Program-made: the position numbers and the translations under genes
The notes under the pieces: model-generated
Told to the model about the DNA's origin: nothing
The model's database searches: none
The model's input: the letters and a program-made list of their open reading frames with translations, nothing else
In this document: positions 45,523 to 53,225 of the stretch, piece by piece
Numbering within the stretch: position 1 is the first letter of the stretch
Layout: every line of letters starts with the position of its first letter
Origin: an uncultured Pseudokineococcus sp.
GTDB lineage: Bacteria > Actinomycetota > Actinomycetes > Actinomycetales > Quadrisphaeraceae
NCBI RefSeq assembly: GCF_947499845.1
Contig: NZ_CANMPM010000003.1
Span: forward strand, 186,001-250,000
Direction: 5' to 3'
Length of the DNA: 64,000 nucleotides

Positions 45523-46463
45523 CGGAGGAAGTCTAGGAGCGTGGGCGTCGACGTCCGGGCGGCCGCGCCGAGGGCGGCCTGGTAGGCCTTCTCGTGCATC
45601 GACAGCTCCATGAGGGACTTGGCGAGGTCGACCTCCTCGACGTCGGCCTTCGCCGAGGTGAGGGACAGCACGCGGTCCTCGCCGCGGGAGCGCAGCGAGT
45701 CGACGCGCGACATGCGCGTCCCGACGTCGGTGAGCGCCGTCGTCATCCGGCCGAGGGCCGCGTCGAGGTCGGCCAGCGCGGCCGAGGACTCGGCGGAGCC
45801 GGTCGTCATGGCGGTCGCCACGCGGTCGAGGACGGCGAAGACCGAGTCGTCGCCGGCGCCGAAGGCCGCGGCGCCCGAGGTGTCCACGCGGATGCTCGTG
45901 CCGGGCGCGAGGCCGCGCACGACCGACCCGGTGCCGGTGTCCGTCGCCGGCGTGACGACGCCGCCGGACTCGGTGAAGGCGCGGGGCTCGCCCGTCGTGC
46001 CGCCGAAGACCGGTCGGCCGAGGTAGGTCGTGTTGGCGACCGACAGGACGTCGTCGCGCAGCCCGCGGACCTCGGTGGCGAGGGCCGCCCGCGCGGTGGG
46101 GCCGTTGGCGTCGGAGCCGGCCTGCACGGTGAGGGCGCGCACGCGCTGGAGGACGGCGATGCCCTGCTGGAGGGCGCCGTCGGTCGTCCCGAGCCACGCC
46201 GTGGCGTCCGAGCCGGACCGCGCGTAGCGGTCCTCGGCCGCGAGGGCGCGACGCAGCTCGAGGGCCTTGTCGGTGCCGACGACGTCGTCCGAGGGCTTGT
46301 GGATGGCGCGCCCGCTGGAGACCTCCTCGGTCGAGCGCGCCAGGCGCGCCGCGGCCGTCGAGATGCCGGCCAGCGCCGAGGCGCCGCCGCCGAGCAGGGT
46401 GGAGCGGCCGCCGACGCCGCCGGCGCTGGACAGGCTGGCGGAGATGCCGCTGACGGGGCTCAT
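45519..46463 (-). CDS. flgL: Hook-filament junction protein FlgL (HAP3)
   Basis: Junction protein of 314 aa joining hook and filament. Flagellin-like ends: N-terminal ISTAAARLARSTEEVSSGRAI followed by KPSDDV, and C-terminal SAKADVEEVDLAKSLMELSM then KAYQAALGAAART. ATG 46463 overlaps the flgK stop. The N-terminus has about 35 Ser/Gly-rich residues before the conserved helix, longer than usual. Confidence 0.93.
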   Translation of the reverse strand: MSPVSGISASLSSAGGVGGRSTLLGGGASALAGISTAAARLARSTEEVSSGRAIHKPSDDVVGTDKALELRRALAAEDRYARSGSDATAWLGTTDGALQQGIAVLQRVRALTVQAGSDANGPTARAALATEVRGLRDDVLSVANTTYLGRPVFGGTTGEPRAFTESGGVVTPATDTGTGSVVRGLAPGTSIRVDTSGAAAFGAGDDSVFAVLDRVATAMTTGSAESSAALADLDAALGRMTTALTDVGTRMSRVDSLRSRGEDRVLSLTSAKADVEEVDLAKSLMELSMHEKAYQAALGAAARTSTPTLLDFLR

Positions 46464-47830
46464 CGTCCGACCACGCCGGTGCGGTTGATGAGCGTGTCGA
46501 GCATCTGGTCCACGGTGGTGAGCACGCGGGCGGCTCCTTCGTAGGCGCGCTGGTACGTGAGCAGGTCGACCATCTCGCTGTCGACGTCGACGGCGGTGGA
46601 CGCGACGAGCGCCCCCCGGGCGGCGTCGCTGTTGGTCTGCGTCGCCGTGGCGCGGACCTCGGCGGCCGAGGCTGCGCCCGCGACGCCGATGACGAAGGTG
46701 CGCCACTGGCCGTCCGGCCCGGAGGGGTCCTCCGCCAGGGCGGCGACGGCGTCCGCGACCTCGACCCCGCGGCCGCCCGTCCCGGCGCGGACGTCGCTGG
46801 GGGCGATCGAGGCGGTGACGTTCGCCGCCGTGAGGGGTCCGCCGTCGGCCGCGGTGAAGACCGCGGGGTCGCCGTGGGCGGCGTTGACGCGGGTCGCGAC
46901 GGACTGGGCGACCCGGTCGTAGCCGGCCATGACGCCGGGGATGGTCGTCGTGAGGGCCTCGGTGAGCGCGGCGGCGGCCCCGCCGACGGCGGCGGTCGTG
47001 CCGGTGTCGGCGAAGGTGACGGTCGTCGGGCCGGTCGCGGCGCCGTTCATGGCGAGCGGCCCGGCGACGGCGACCTGGCGGGCGACGGCGCCGCTGACGA
47101 GCGCCTCGCCGCCGACGAGGACGTCGACGCCGCCGTCGGGGCGGGGCCGGCTCGTCGCGCCGACGAGCTGGGAGAGCTGGCGGACGAGCTGGTCGCGCTG
47201 GTCGGCGAGCTCGTGCGCGGTGGCGCCCGTCGTCTCGGTGATGGTGATGAGGCGGTTGTAGTCGGCCACGGACGTCGCGATGCTGTTGACCGAGGTCTCC
47301 AGCGTGCCGAGCTCGGCCCGCACGTCGCCCCACGTGGCGGCGGTCTGGGCCGCGCCCTCGCGGAGCGTCGCGGCGACCTCCTCGCTGCGGCCGGCGACGG
47401 TGACGCGGGCGGCGGCGCCGCCGGTGCCCAGGGGGTCCTGGTCGCCGAGGGCCGACCAGGCCGTCCACATCTGCCCGAGCTTGTGCTGCAGGCCCGTGTC
47501 GCCGGGCTCGTTGAAGCCGGCCTGGACGGCGTCGAGCACGCCCGAGCGGGTGCTGGCCAGCGCGGCGTCGGCCGTGGTGATCTCGACGCGGCTGGAGGCC
47601 AGGCGGTCGGTGAGCCGGGTGATGTCCGCGACGGCCACGCCGTTGCCGGTGGTCCAGCCGCGCACGTTGGAGATCGGGTTGACCGGCCCCGCCTGCGAGA
47701 CGAGGTCCGCGCGCTGGCGGGTGTACCCGGGGGTGGCCGCGTTGGCGATGTTCTGGCCGGCGACGTCCATCGCGCGCCGCTGGGACTGCAGCGAGCTCAG
47801 GGCGACGGACAGGCCCTGGAAGGTGCTCAT
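46460..47830 (-). CDS. flgK: Hook-associated protein FlgK (HAP1)
   Basis: Junction protein of 456 aa next to the hook. N-terminal rod/hook signature SALSSLQSQRRAMDVAGQNI-type helix then ANAATPGYTRQRADLV, and C-terminal VDVDSEMVDLLTYQRAYEGA then ARVLTTVDQMLDTLINRTG, as expected. The variable middle is short. ATG 47830 is unambiguous. It is 157 bp from the flgN stop and overlaps flgL by ATGA. Confidence 0.94.
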   Translation of the reverse strand: MSTFQGLSVALSSLQSQRRAMDVAGQNIANAATPGYTRQRADLVSQAGPVNPISNVRGWTTGNGVAVADITRLTDRLASSRVEITTADAALASTRSGVLDAVQAGFNEPGDTGLQHKLGQMWTAWSALGDQDPLGTGGAAARVTVAGRSEEVAATLREGAAQTAATWGDVRAELGTLETSVNSIATSVADYNRLITITETTGATAHELADQRDQLVRQLSQLVGATSRPRPDGGVDVLVGGEALVSGAVARQVAVAGPLAMNGAATGPTTVTFADTGTTAAVGGAAAALTEALTTTIPGVMAGYDRVAQSVATRVNAAHGDPAVFTAADGGPLTAANVTASIAPSDVRAGTGGRGVEVADAVAALAEDPSGPDGQWRTFVIGVAGAASAAEVRATATQTNSDAARGALVASTAVDVDSEMVDLLTYQRAYEGAARVLTTVDQMLDTLINRTGVVGR

Positions 47831-47987
47831 CGTGGTCTCCGCATCGGTGTCGGTCGTCGGTGTCGGTGTCGTGCGGGGCTCGGTCCGGGGTGGCGGGCGG
47901 GCACGGGGCCCTCCGCCGTCGTCGCTCCATCGGTGCGACGGGCGTGGTGCTGAGGCTCTCCGGGGGAGGAGATCCGCGGGAGAGAGG

Positions 47988-48506
47988 TCAGAGCGCCTCG
48001 TCGACGAGCCGCGCGCGGGAGCCCGCGTCGGCCGCGCCGGAGCGGTGCCCGCCGCGCGGGCCGTAGGTCTGCACGGGGACGACGGGGGTGCCCGGGCCGA
48101 CCTCGCCGAGGGAGGCCATGGCCTCGTCGAGCGCCCGGCGCCCGGAGGCGAGGACGTCGCGGTTGGCCGCCGCGGTGGCGCTGATCTCGCTCGTGAGGAC
48201 GAGGAAGGCGTCGCGGTGCGCGCCGAGGACCTCGTCCCAGGGGGCGTCGACGGCCTCGGCGAGCTGGCGCAGGCCGGCGCCGGCGTCGACGCCGACCTCG
48301 GCGGCCACCGCCTGCACGTGCACGGCGCGCTCGAGCTCGGCGGCGCGGACCTGGTCGAGGACCACCTCCACCTCGCGGGTGGCGTGGGCGAGCCAGCGCG
48401 TGCGCCCGCTGGAGAGCACGAGCTGCTCCTCCTCCAGCTTGAAGAGCAGGAGCTCGAGCACCTCCCGCTCCCGCCACAGCACGTTCGACAGCTCTGCCAG
48501 GCCCAT
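47988..48506 (-). CDS. flgN: Flagellar chaperone FlgN
   Basis: Export chaperone of 172 aa for FlgK and FlgL. Helical N-terminus MGLAELSNVLWREREVLELL and LFKLEEEQLVLSSGRTRWL match the family. ATG 48506 has GAGAGGA 5 nt upstream. A FliA-type promoter reads leftward about 95 nt before it, so this is the first gene of the late operon flgN-flgK-flgL-fliW. Confidence 0.88.
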   Translation of the reverse strand: MGLAELSNVLWREREVLELLLFKLEEEQLVLSSGRTRWLAHATREVEVVLDQVRAAELERAVHVQAVAAEVGVDAGAGLRQLAEAVDAPWDEVLGAHRDAFLVLTSEISATAAANRDVLASGRRALDEAMASLGEVGPGTPVVPVQTYGPRGGHRSGAADAGSRARLVDEAL

Positions 48507-48598
48507 GACGGTCCTCTCCTCGGTGGTCCGCCCCGGTGGTGGTCCGGGGGCGTCCTGCTCCTGCGGCGGCCGGGCGGCCGGCAGGTGGTCCGGTGCGC

Positions 48599-48626
48599 CC
48601 ATCGGCGGTGCGCCGCCACGGCTGAG
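48599..48626 (-). promoter_or_regulatory. FliA (sigma-28) promoter of flgN operon
   Basis: Read on the minus strand: CTCA (48626-48623), 16 nt, GCCGATGG (48606-48599). Same layout as the flagellin promoters, placing the chaperone and junction proteins in the late class. Confidence 0.75.
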
Positions 48627-48739
48627 CGGTCCGGGGCGGCGGGAGGCGGGGAGGGGGCGTCCGACCGGGTGGTCCGGGGCGACGCCGTGACCCGTCCGGG
48701 CTCAAGGCCCTCAGCCGCCGGGACGAGGACTGCAGCGTG

Positions 48740-49816
48740 ATGATCCCGACGCAGCGCACGGCCGAGCCCGCCGCCCCGCGCACCGCGCGCGCCGCGACCG
48801 CTCCCCGCAGCGCCTCCCCCCGCACCTCCCGCCGTGACGCGGCCGCCGTCGAGGCGCTCGTCACCGCCCACCTGCCGCTCGTCGGCCACGTGGTCCGGGA
48901 GGTCGCCATGCGCCTGCCCGCCCACGTCGACTCCGGCGACCTCGCCGGCGCCGGTGCCGCCGGGCTGCTGCAGGCCGCGCGCGGGTACGACGAGGAGACC
49001 GGCGTCCCCTTCACGCGGTACGCGAGCACCCGCATCCGCGGGGCCGTGCTCGACGAGCTGCGGGTCATGGACCTCGTGAGCCGCGGCGTCCGCTCGCGCG
49101 GCCGGGAGATGCACGGCGTCGAGGACTCCCTCACGGCCACCCTCGGCCGCCGGCCCACCCGCGAGGAGCTGGCGGGGGCCATGGGCGTCGGGACCGCCGA
49201 GGTCGACCGCCGCCGGGCCGAGTCCGGCGTGACCGTCTCCAGCCTCGACGCCCCGGTCGCGGGCTCGGGCGACGGCGGCGAGGCGCTCGCCCGCACGTGG
49301 GCCGAGGGCCTGGCCGACGAGCGGCCCGGTCCCGAGGAGCTGGCGCTGCGCGCCGAGCGCATGCGCGTCATGGGCGCCGGCGTCGCCGCGCTGCCCGAGC
49401 GGCTGCGCCGCGTCGTCGTCGGCACCTTCCTCGAGCAGCGCCCGCTGGCCGAGGTCGCCGAGGAGCTCGGCGTCACGGAGTCGCGCGTGAGCCAGCTGCG
49501 CACCGAGGCGCTCGGCCTCCTGCGCGCCGGCATGGAGGCCGTGCTCGAGCCCCAGCGACCGGCCGAGGCCCCTGTGGGCGTCGCGGCCCGTCGCCGCGAG
49601 GCCTTCTACGCCGACGTCGCCCTGCACGCCGCCGCGGCGGGCGTCGGCAGCGCCGCCCGCTCCGCGCAGGCCCGCGAGGAGCTGGCCTCCCGCGCCGCGG
49701 CGCCCGCGCGGACGGCCGCCTCCGCGGCCGCGGTCGCGGCAGCCGCCGCCGTGCCCGCGCAGCGCCAGGCCGTGCGGCCGGCGCCGTGGGTGACGCGCCA
49801 GGCCCTGCCGGCCTGA
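48740..49816 (+). CDS. fliA: Flagellar sigma factor FliA (sigma-28)
   Basis: RNA polymerase sigma factor of 358 aa. Region 2 (LVGHVVREVAMRLPAHVDSG, then YDEETGVPFTRYASTRIRGA), region 3 (LGRRPTREELAGAMGV) and region 4 (LPERLRRVVVGTFLEQRPLAEVAEELGVTESRVSQL) are all present. A low-complexity N-terminus (about 35 aa) and an extra 85-aa Ala-rich C-terminus are unusual compared with the 240-260 aa norm. ATG 48740 is preferred to the adjacent GTG 48737. It is divergent from flgN and should transcribe the CTCA-N16-GCCGA promoters around it. Confidence 0.93.
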   Translation: MIPTQRTAEPAAPRTARAATAPRSASPRTSRRDAAAVEALVTAHLPLVGHVVREVAMRLPAHVDSGDLAGAGAAGLLQAARGYDEETGVPFTRYASTRIRGAVLDELRVMDLVSRGVRSRGREMHGVEDSLTATLGRRPTREELAGAMGVGTAEVDRRRAESGVTVSSLDAPVAGSGDGGEALARTWAEGLADERPGPEELALRAERMRVMGAGVAALPERLRRVVVGTFLEQRPLAEVAEELGVTESRVSQLRTEALGLLRAGMEAVLEPQRPAEAPVGVAARRREAFYADVALHAAAAGVGSAARSAQAREELASRAAAPARTAASAAAVAAAAAVPAQRQAVRPAPWVTRQALPA

Positions 49817-49872
49817 CCCGCCTCGCCGCGCGCTCGGCCGTTTACCCGGTCGGGTCAGTGGCGAACAGACCC

Positions 49873-49900
49873 CTCAAGCCTCCGTCGTGGGGGCCGATGA
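49873..49900 (+). promoter_or_regulatory. FliA promoter of flagellin gene 1
   Basis: CTCA (49873-49876), 16 nt, GCCGATGA (49893-49900), 72 nt before the start codon. Confidence 0.8.
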
Positions 49901-49907
49901 GGAGGCG

Positions 49908-49963
49908 GAGCCACCACGGACGGGGGCTCTCCGACCACCACCTGCTCCACCTCACGGAAGAGG
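49908..49963 (+). promoter_or_regulatory. Flagellin 1 leader: hairpin with ACGGAC loop plus ACGGA at the RBS
   Basis: GAGCC-A-CC (49908-49915) pairs with GG-G-GGCTC (49922-49929) around the loop ACGGAC. A second ACGGA (49954-49958) runs into the ribosome-binding site GGAAGAGGA. ANGGA in a hairpin loop plus another at the Shine-Dalgarno is the CsrA target layout. The GGA triplets are 38 nt apart. Confidence 0.65.
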
Positions 49964-49972
49964 ACTCCAGTC

Positions 49973-50818
49973 ATGGGTTTCCAGATCAACAACAACGTCG
50001 CCGCGTTCAACGCCTACCGGAACCTGTCGGTCACGCAGAACTCGGTGTCCAGCTCCCTCGAGAAGCTGTCCTCGGGTCTCCGCATCAACCGCGCGGCGGA
50101 CGACGCGGCCGGCCTGGCGATCTCCGAGGGCCTGCGCTCGCAGGTCGGTGGCCTCAAGGTCGCCGTCCGCAACGCCCAGGACGGCATCAGCGTCGTCCAG
50201 ACCGCCGAGGGTGCGCTGTCCACCAGCACCTCGATCCTGCAGCGCATGCGCGACCTCACCGTGCAGTCGGCCAACAGCGGTGGCCTCAACGCCTCCGCCA
50301 AGGGCAACATCCAGAAGGAGGTCGACCAGCTCGCCGAGGAGCTCACCCGCATCTCGACGACGACCAAGTTCAACGGCAAGAACCTGCTGGACGGCACCTA
50401 CAACGGCGCCTTCCAGGTGGGCGCCAACGGCGGCGAGCAGATCGCCGTCCGCATCACCGCCAACGCCGACCCCGCCACGAACACGGCGCTCAGCGCTGCG
50501 GGCCTCGGGGTGGGCGCGCTCAACGTCACGACGGACGCCGGCTCCACCGCGGCGCTCACGGCCATCGACGCGGCCATCGGCACGGTCTCGACGACGCGGG
50601 CGGACCTGGGTGCGAAGCAGAACCGGCTCGAGATGACGATCAAGAACCTCAACGTCTCGGTCGAGAACCTCTCGGCGTCGGAGAGCCGGATCCGCGACAC
50701 CGACATGGCCGCGGAGATGGTGTCCTTCACGAAGTCCCAGATCCTGTCCCAGGCGGGCACGGCGATGCTGGCCCAGGCCAACCAGATGGGCCAGGGCGTC
50801 CTGTCCCTGCTCCGCTGA
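49973..50818 (+). CDS. fliC: Flagellin, copy 1
   Basis: Filament subunit of 281 aa. N-terminal D0/D1 (MGFQINNNVAAFNAYRNLSV through LSTSTSILQRMRDLTVQSAN) and C-terminal D1/D0 (ESRIRDTDMAAEMVSFTKSQ to GQGVLSLLR) are nearly identical to the three copies downstream. The central region, about residues 150-200, differs and is too short for large D2/D3 domains. Has its own FliA promoter, leader hairpin and terminator, so each copy is a separate unit. Confidence 0.96.
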   Translation: MGFQINNNVAAFNAYRNLSVTQNSVSSSLEKLSSGLRINRAADDAAGLAISEGLRSQVGGLKVAVRNAQDGISVVQTAEGALSTSTSILQRMRDLTVQSANSGGLNASAKGNIQKEVDQLAEELTRISTTTKFNGKNLLDGTYNGAFQVGANGGEQIAVRITANADPATNTALSAAGLGVGALNVTTDAGSTAALTAIDAAIGTVSTTRADLGAKQNRLEMTIKNLNVSVENLSASESRIRDTDMAAEMVSFTKSQILSQAGTAMLAQANQMGQGVLSLLR

Positions 50819-50870
50819 GCGCGGCGGGCGCGAGCCCGCCAGCCAGCACGAGCAGCGCCTCAGCAGCACC

Positions 50871-50910
50871 CGCAGCGGCGGTCCCGAGCGAGCTCGGGGC
50901 CGCCGCTGCG
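50871..50910 (+). terminator. Stem-loop terminator after flagellin 1
   Basis: CGCAGCGGCGGTCCCGAGC pairs with GCTCGGGGCCGCCGCTGCG, one G-U pair, 2-nt loop. No U-tract, normal for high-GC actinobacteria. Confidence 0.75.
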
Positions 50911-50951
50911 GCGTCCTGCGGGGCCGTCCGGGTGACGGCCGCGGCCTCCTC

Positions 50952-50979
50952 GTCAGGCGCCGGGCCGACGGGTCGATGA
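50952..50979 (+). promoter_or_regulatory. FliA promoter of flagellin gene 2
   Basis: GTCA (50952-50955), 16 nt, GTCGATGA (50972-50979). One mismatch in each box relative to the other flagellins, so probably weaker. Confidence 0.68.
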
Positions 50980-50986
50980 GGAGGGG

Positions 50987-51039
50987 GAGCCACCACGGAC
51001 GGGGGCTCGACCACCATCAGCTCCACCTCACGGAAGAGG
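50987..51039 (+). promoter_or_regulatory. Flagellin 2 leader: ACGGAC-loop hairpin plus ACGGA at the RBS
   Basis: Same stem as flagellin 1 (GAGCC at 50987, GGCTC at 51004-51008) with loop ACGGAC at 50995-51000. Second ACGGA at 51030-51034 adjoins AGAGG of the ribosome-binding site. GGA spacing 35 nt. Confidence 0.65.
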
Positions 51040-51047
51040 CACACCTC

Positions 51048-51908
51048 ATGGGTTTCCAGATCAACAACAACGTCGCCGCGTTCAACGCGTACCGGAACCT
51101 GTCGGTCACGCAGAACTCGGTCAGCAGCTCCCTCGAGAAGCTCTCCAGCGGCCTGCGGATCAACCGCGCGGCGGACGACGCGGCCGGCCTGGCGATCAGC
51201 GAGGGCCTGCGCAGCCAGGTCGGTGGCCTCAAGGTCGCCGTCCGCAACGCCCAGGACGGCATCAGCGTCGTCCAGACCGCCGAGGGCGCCCTGTCGACCT
51301 CCACCTCGATCCTGCAGCGCATGCGCGACCTGTCGGTCCAGGCCGCGAACGACGGTGGCCTCAACGCCTCCGCCAAGGGGAACATCCAGAAGGAGTTCAA
51401 CCAGCTCTCCGAGGAGCTCACCCGGATCGCCGACACCACCCAGTTCAACGGCAAGAAGCTGCTGGACGGCACCTACAACGGCGCCTTCCAGGTCGGGGCC
51501 AACGGCGGCGAGCAGATCTCCGTGACGATCACCTCGGGCGGCACGCCCGCCGGCCTCGGCGCGGTCGGGCTCGGTGTCGCGACCGCCGGTGCCACCCCCG
51601 GGACGGACCCCGACGTCCCGCTCGTGGTCGACGCCGCGGGCACCCTCGCGACGATCGACGCGGCCATCGGCAAGGTGTCGACGGCGCGGGCGGACCTGGG
51701 TGCGAAGCAGAACCGGCTCGAGATGACGATCAAGAACCTCAACGTCTCGGTCGAGAACCTGTCCGCCTCGGAGAGCCGGATCCGCGACACCGACATGGCC
51801 GCGGAGATGGTCTCGTTCACGAAGTCCCAGATCCTGTCCCAGGCCGGCACGGCGATGCTGGCCCAGGCCAACCAGATGGGCCAGGGCGTCCTGTCCCTGC
51901 TCCGCTGA
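51048..51908 (+). CDS. fliC: Flagellin, copy 2
   Basis: Filament subunit of 286 aa. Ends as in copy 1; variation is confined to about residues 110-215, for example EFNQLSEELTRIADTTQFNG and a Gly/Ala/Pro stretch before ATIDAAIGKVSTARADLGAK. Start ATG 51048 is fixed by the MGFQINNN N-terminus and AAGAGG upstream. Its promoter is the least consensus-like of the four, so expression may be lower. Confidence 0.96.
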   Translation: MGFQINNNVAAFNAYRNLSVTQNSVSSSLEKLSSGLRINRAADDAAGLAISEGLRSQVGGLKVAVRNAQDGISVVQTAEGALSTSTSILQRMRDLSVQAANDGGLNASAKGNIQKEFNQLSEELTRIADTTQFNGKKLLDGTYNGAFQVGANGGEQISVTITSGGTPAGLGAVGLGVATAGATPGTDPDVPLVVDAAGTLATIDAAIGKVSTARADLGAKQNRLEMTIKNLNVSVENLSASESRIRDTDMAAEMVSFTKSQILSQAGTAMLAQANQMGQGVLSLLR

Positions 51909-51967
51909 GCACGGCGGGCGCGAGCCCGCGAGTGCCCAGCACCACCAGCACGACCAGCAGCACCCGC

Positions 51968-52000
51968 AGCGGCGGTCCCGAGCGAGCTCGGGCCGCCGCT
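51968..52000 (+). terminator. Stem-loop terminator after flagellin 2
   Basis: AGCGGCGG-T-CCCGAGC pairs with GCTCGGG-CCGCCGCT; the T is bulged because the G opposite it in copy 1 is missing. No U-tract. Confidence 0.72.
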
Positions 52001-52044
52001 TCGGCGTCCCCGGGCACCGTTCGGGTGACGTCGGGGGAAGCCGG

Positions 52045-52072
52045 CTCAGGCCCGCGCCCGCGCGGCCGATGA
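52045..52072 (+). promoter_or_regulatory. FliA promoter of flagellin gene 3
   Basis: CTCA (52045-52048), 16 nt, GCCGATGA (52065-52072). Confidence 0.8.
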
Positions 52073-52080
52073 CAGGAGCA

Positions 52081-52131
52081 CGCCCCCACGGACGGGGGCG
52101 CGACCACCACCGCACCACCTCACGGAAGAGG
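52081..52131 (+). promoter_or_regulatory. Flagellin 3 leader: ACGGAC-loop hairpin plus ACGGA at the RBS
   Basis: A 7-bp stem CGCCCCC (52081-52087)/GGGGGCG (52094-52100) closes the same loop ACGGAC. The stem differs from copies 1 and 2 on both sides while the loop is unchanged. Second ACGGA at 52122-52126 next to AGAGG. GGA spacing 34 nt. Confidence 0.68.
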
Positions 52132-52139
52132 CACACCTC

Positions 52140-53009
52140 ATGGGTTTCCAGATCAACAACAACGTCGCCGCGTTCAACGCCTACCGGAACCTGTCGGTCA
52201 CGCAGAACTCGGTCAGCAGCTCCCTCGAGAAGCTCTCCAGCGGCCTCCGGATCAACCGCGCCGCCGACGACGCGGCCGGCCTGGCCATCAGCGAGGGCCT
52301 GCGCAGCCAGGTCGGTGGCCTCAAGGTCGCCGTCCGCAACGCCCAGGACGGCATCTCCGTCGTCCAGACCGCCGAGGGCGCCCTCGGCACCAGCACCGCC
52401 ATCCTGCAGCGCATGCGCGACCTGTCCGTCCAGGCCGCGAACGACGGTGGCCTCAACGCCTCCGCCAAGACCAACATCCAGAAGGAGATCACGCAGCTGA
52501 ACGAGGAGCTGACGCGCATCTCCGACACCACGCAGTTCAACGGCAAGGCGCTGCTGACCGGCGGCTACACCGGCGCCTTCCAGGTCGGGGCCAACGGCGG
52601 CGAGCAGATCTCCGTCGCCATCACGACCGACATGGACGCCGCCGGTCTCGGCACCAGCGTCATCGACGTCACCGCCGCCTCGACGCCCAGCACGCGCGAC
52701 GGCAACGGCGTCATCACCGCCTACGGCACCGGCGCGCAGGGCGCCATCGACCGCATCGACACGGCCATCAGCACTGTCTCGACGGCGCGGGCGGACCTGG
52801 GTGCGAAGCAGAACCGGCTCGAGATGACGATCAAGAACCTCAACGTCTCGGTCGAGAACCTCTCGGCGTCGGAGTCGCGCATCCGCGACACCGACATGGC
52901 GCAGGAGATGGTGTCCTTCACCAAGTCCCAGATCCTGTCCCAGGCCGGCACGGCGATGCTCGCCCAGGCCAACCAGATGGGCCAGGGCGTCCTGTCCCTG
53001 CTCCGCTGA
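52140..53009 (+). CDS. fliC: Flagellin, copy 3
   Basis: Filament subunit of 289 aa, the longest of the four. Most divergent middle: GTSTAILQRM instead of STSTSILQRM, NIQKEITQLNEELTRISDTT, KALLTGGYTGAFQVG, and an extra Asp/Gly/Ala segment before AIDRIDTAISTVSTARADLG. It also reads DTDMAQEMV where the others have DTDMAAEMV. ATG 52140 follows AAGAGG. Possibly a distinct filament segment or minor subunit. Confidence 0.96.
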   Translation: MGFQINNNVAAFNAYRNLSVTQNSVSSSLEKLSSGLRINRAADDAAGLAISEGLRSQVGGLKVAVRNAQDGISVVQTAEGALGTSTAILQRMRDLSVQAANDGGLNASAKTNIQKEITQLNEELTRISDTTQFNGKALLTGGYTGAFQVGANGGEQISVAITTDMDAAGLGTSVIDVTAASTPSTRDGNGVITAYGTGAQGAIDRIDTAISTVSTARADLGAKQNRLEMTIKNLNVSVENLSASESRIRDTDMAQEMVSFTKSQILSQAGTAMLAQANQMGQGVLSLLR

Positions 53010-53050
53010 GCACGGCGGGCGTCAGCCCGCACGCACGACCAGCAGCACCC

Positions 53051-53090
53051 GCAACGGCGGTCCCGAGCCCAGGCCCGGGGCCGCCGCTGC
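53051..53090 (+). terminator. Stem-loop terminator after flagellin 3
   Basis: GCAACGGCGGTCCCGAGCC with GGCCCGGGGCCGCCGCTGC; one A-C mismatch in the lower stem, which is repaired by compensation in copy 4. Confidence 0.7.
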
Positions 53091-53134
53091 GGCGTCCCCG
53101 GGCGACTCGTCCGGGTGACGACAGGGGGAGCCCG

Positions 53135-53162
53135 CTCAGGTCCCCGCCCGCTCGGCCGATGA
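53135..53162 (+). promoter_or_regulatory. FliA promoter of flagellin gene 4
   Basis: CTCA (53135-53138), 16 nt, GCCGATGA (53155-53162). Confidence 0.8.
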
Positions 53163-53171
53163 CACGAGCAC

Positions 53172-53217
53172 GCCCCCACGGACGGGGGCCGTCCGACGCA
53201 CGACCCTCAGGGAAGAG
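53172..53217 (+). promoter_or_regulatory. Flagellin 4 leader: ACGGAC-loop hairpin plus AGGGA at the RBS
   Basis: GCCCCC (53172-53177)/GGGGGC (53184-53189) closes the loop ACGGAC. The second motif is AGGGA at 53209-53213, still ANGGA, in the ribosome-binding site. GGA spacing 31 nt. Confidence 0.65.
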
Positions 53218-53225
53218 AGACAGTC

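Noticed and set aside
48701-48729. FliA autoregulatory promoter before fliA (CTCA-N17-GACGAGGA)
   Set aside because: The -10 has two mismatches in its core and would put the transcript start only about 5 nt before the ATG.
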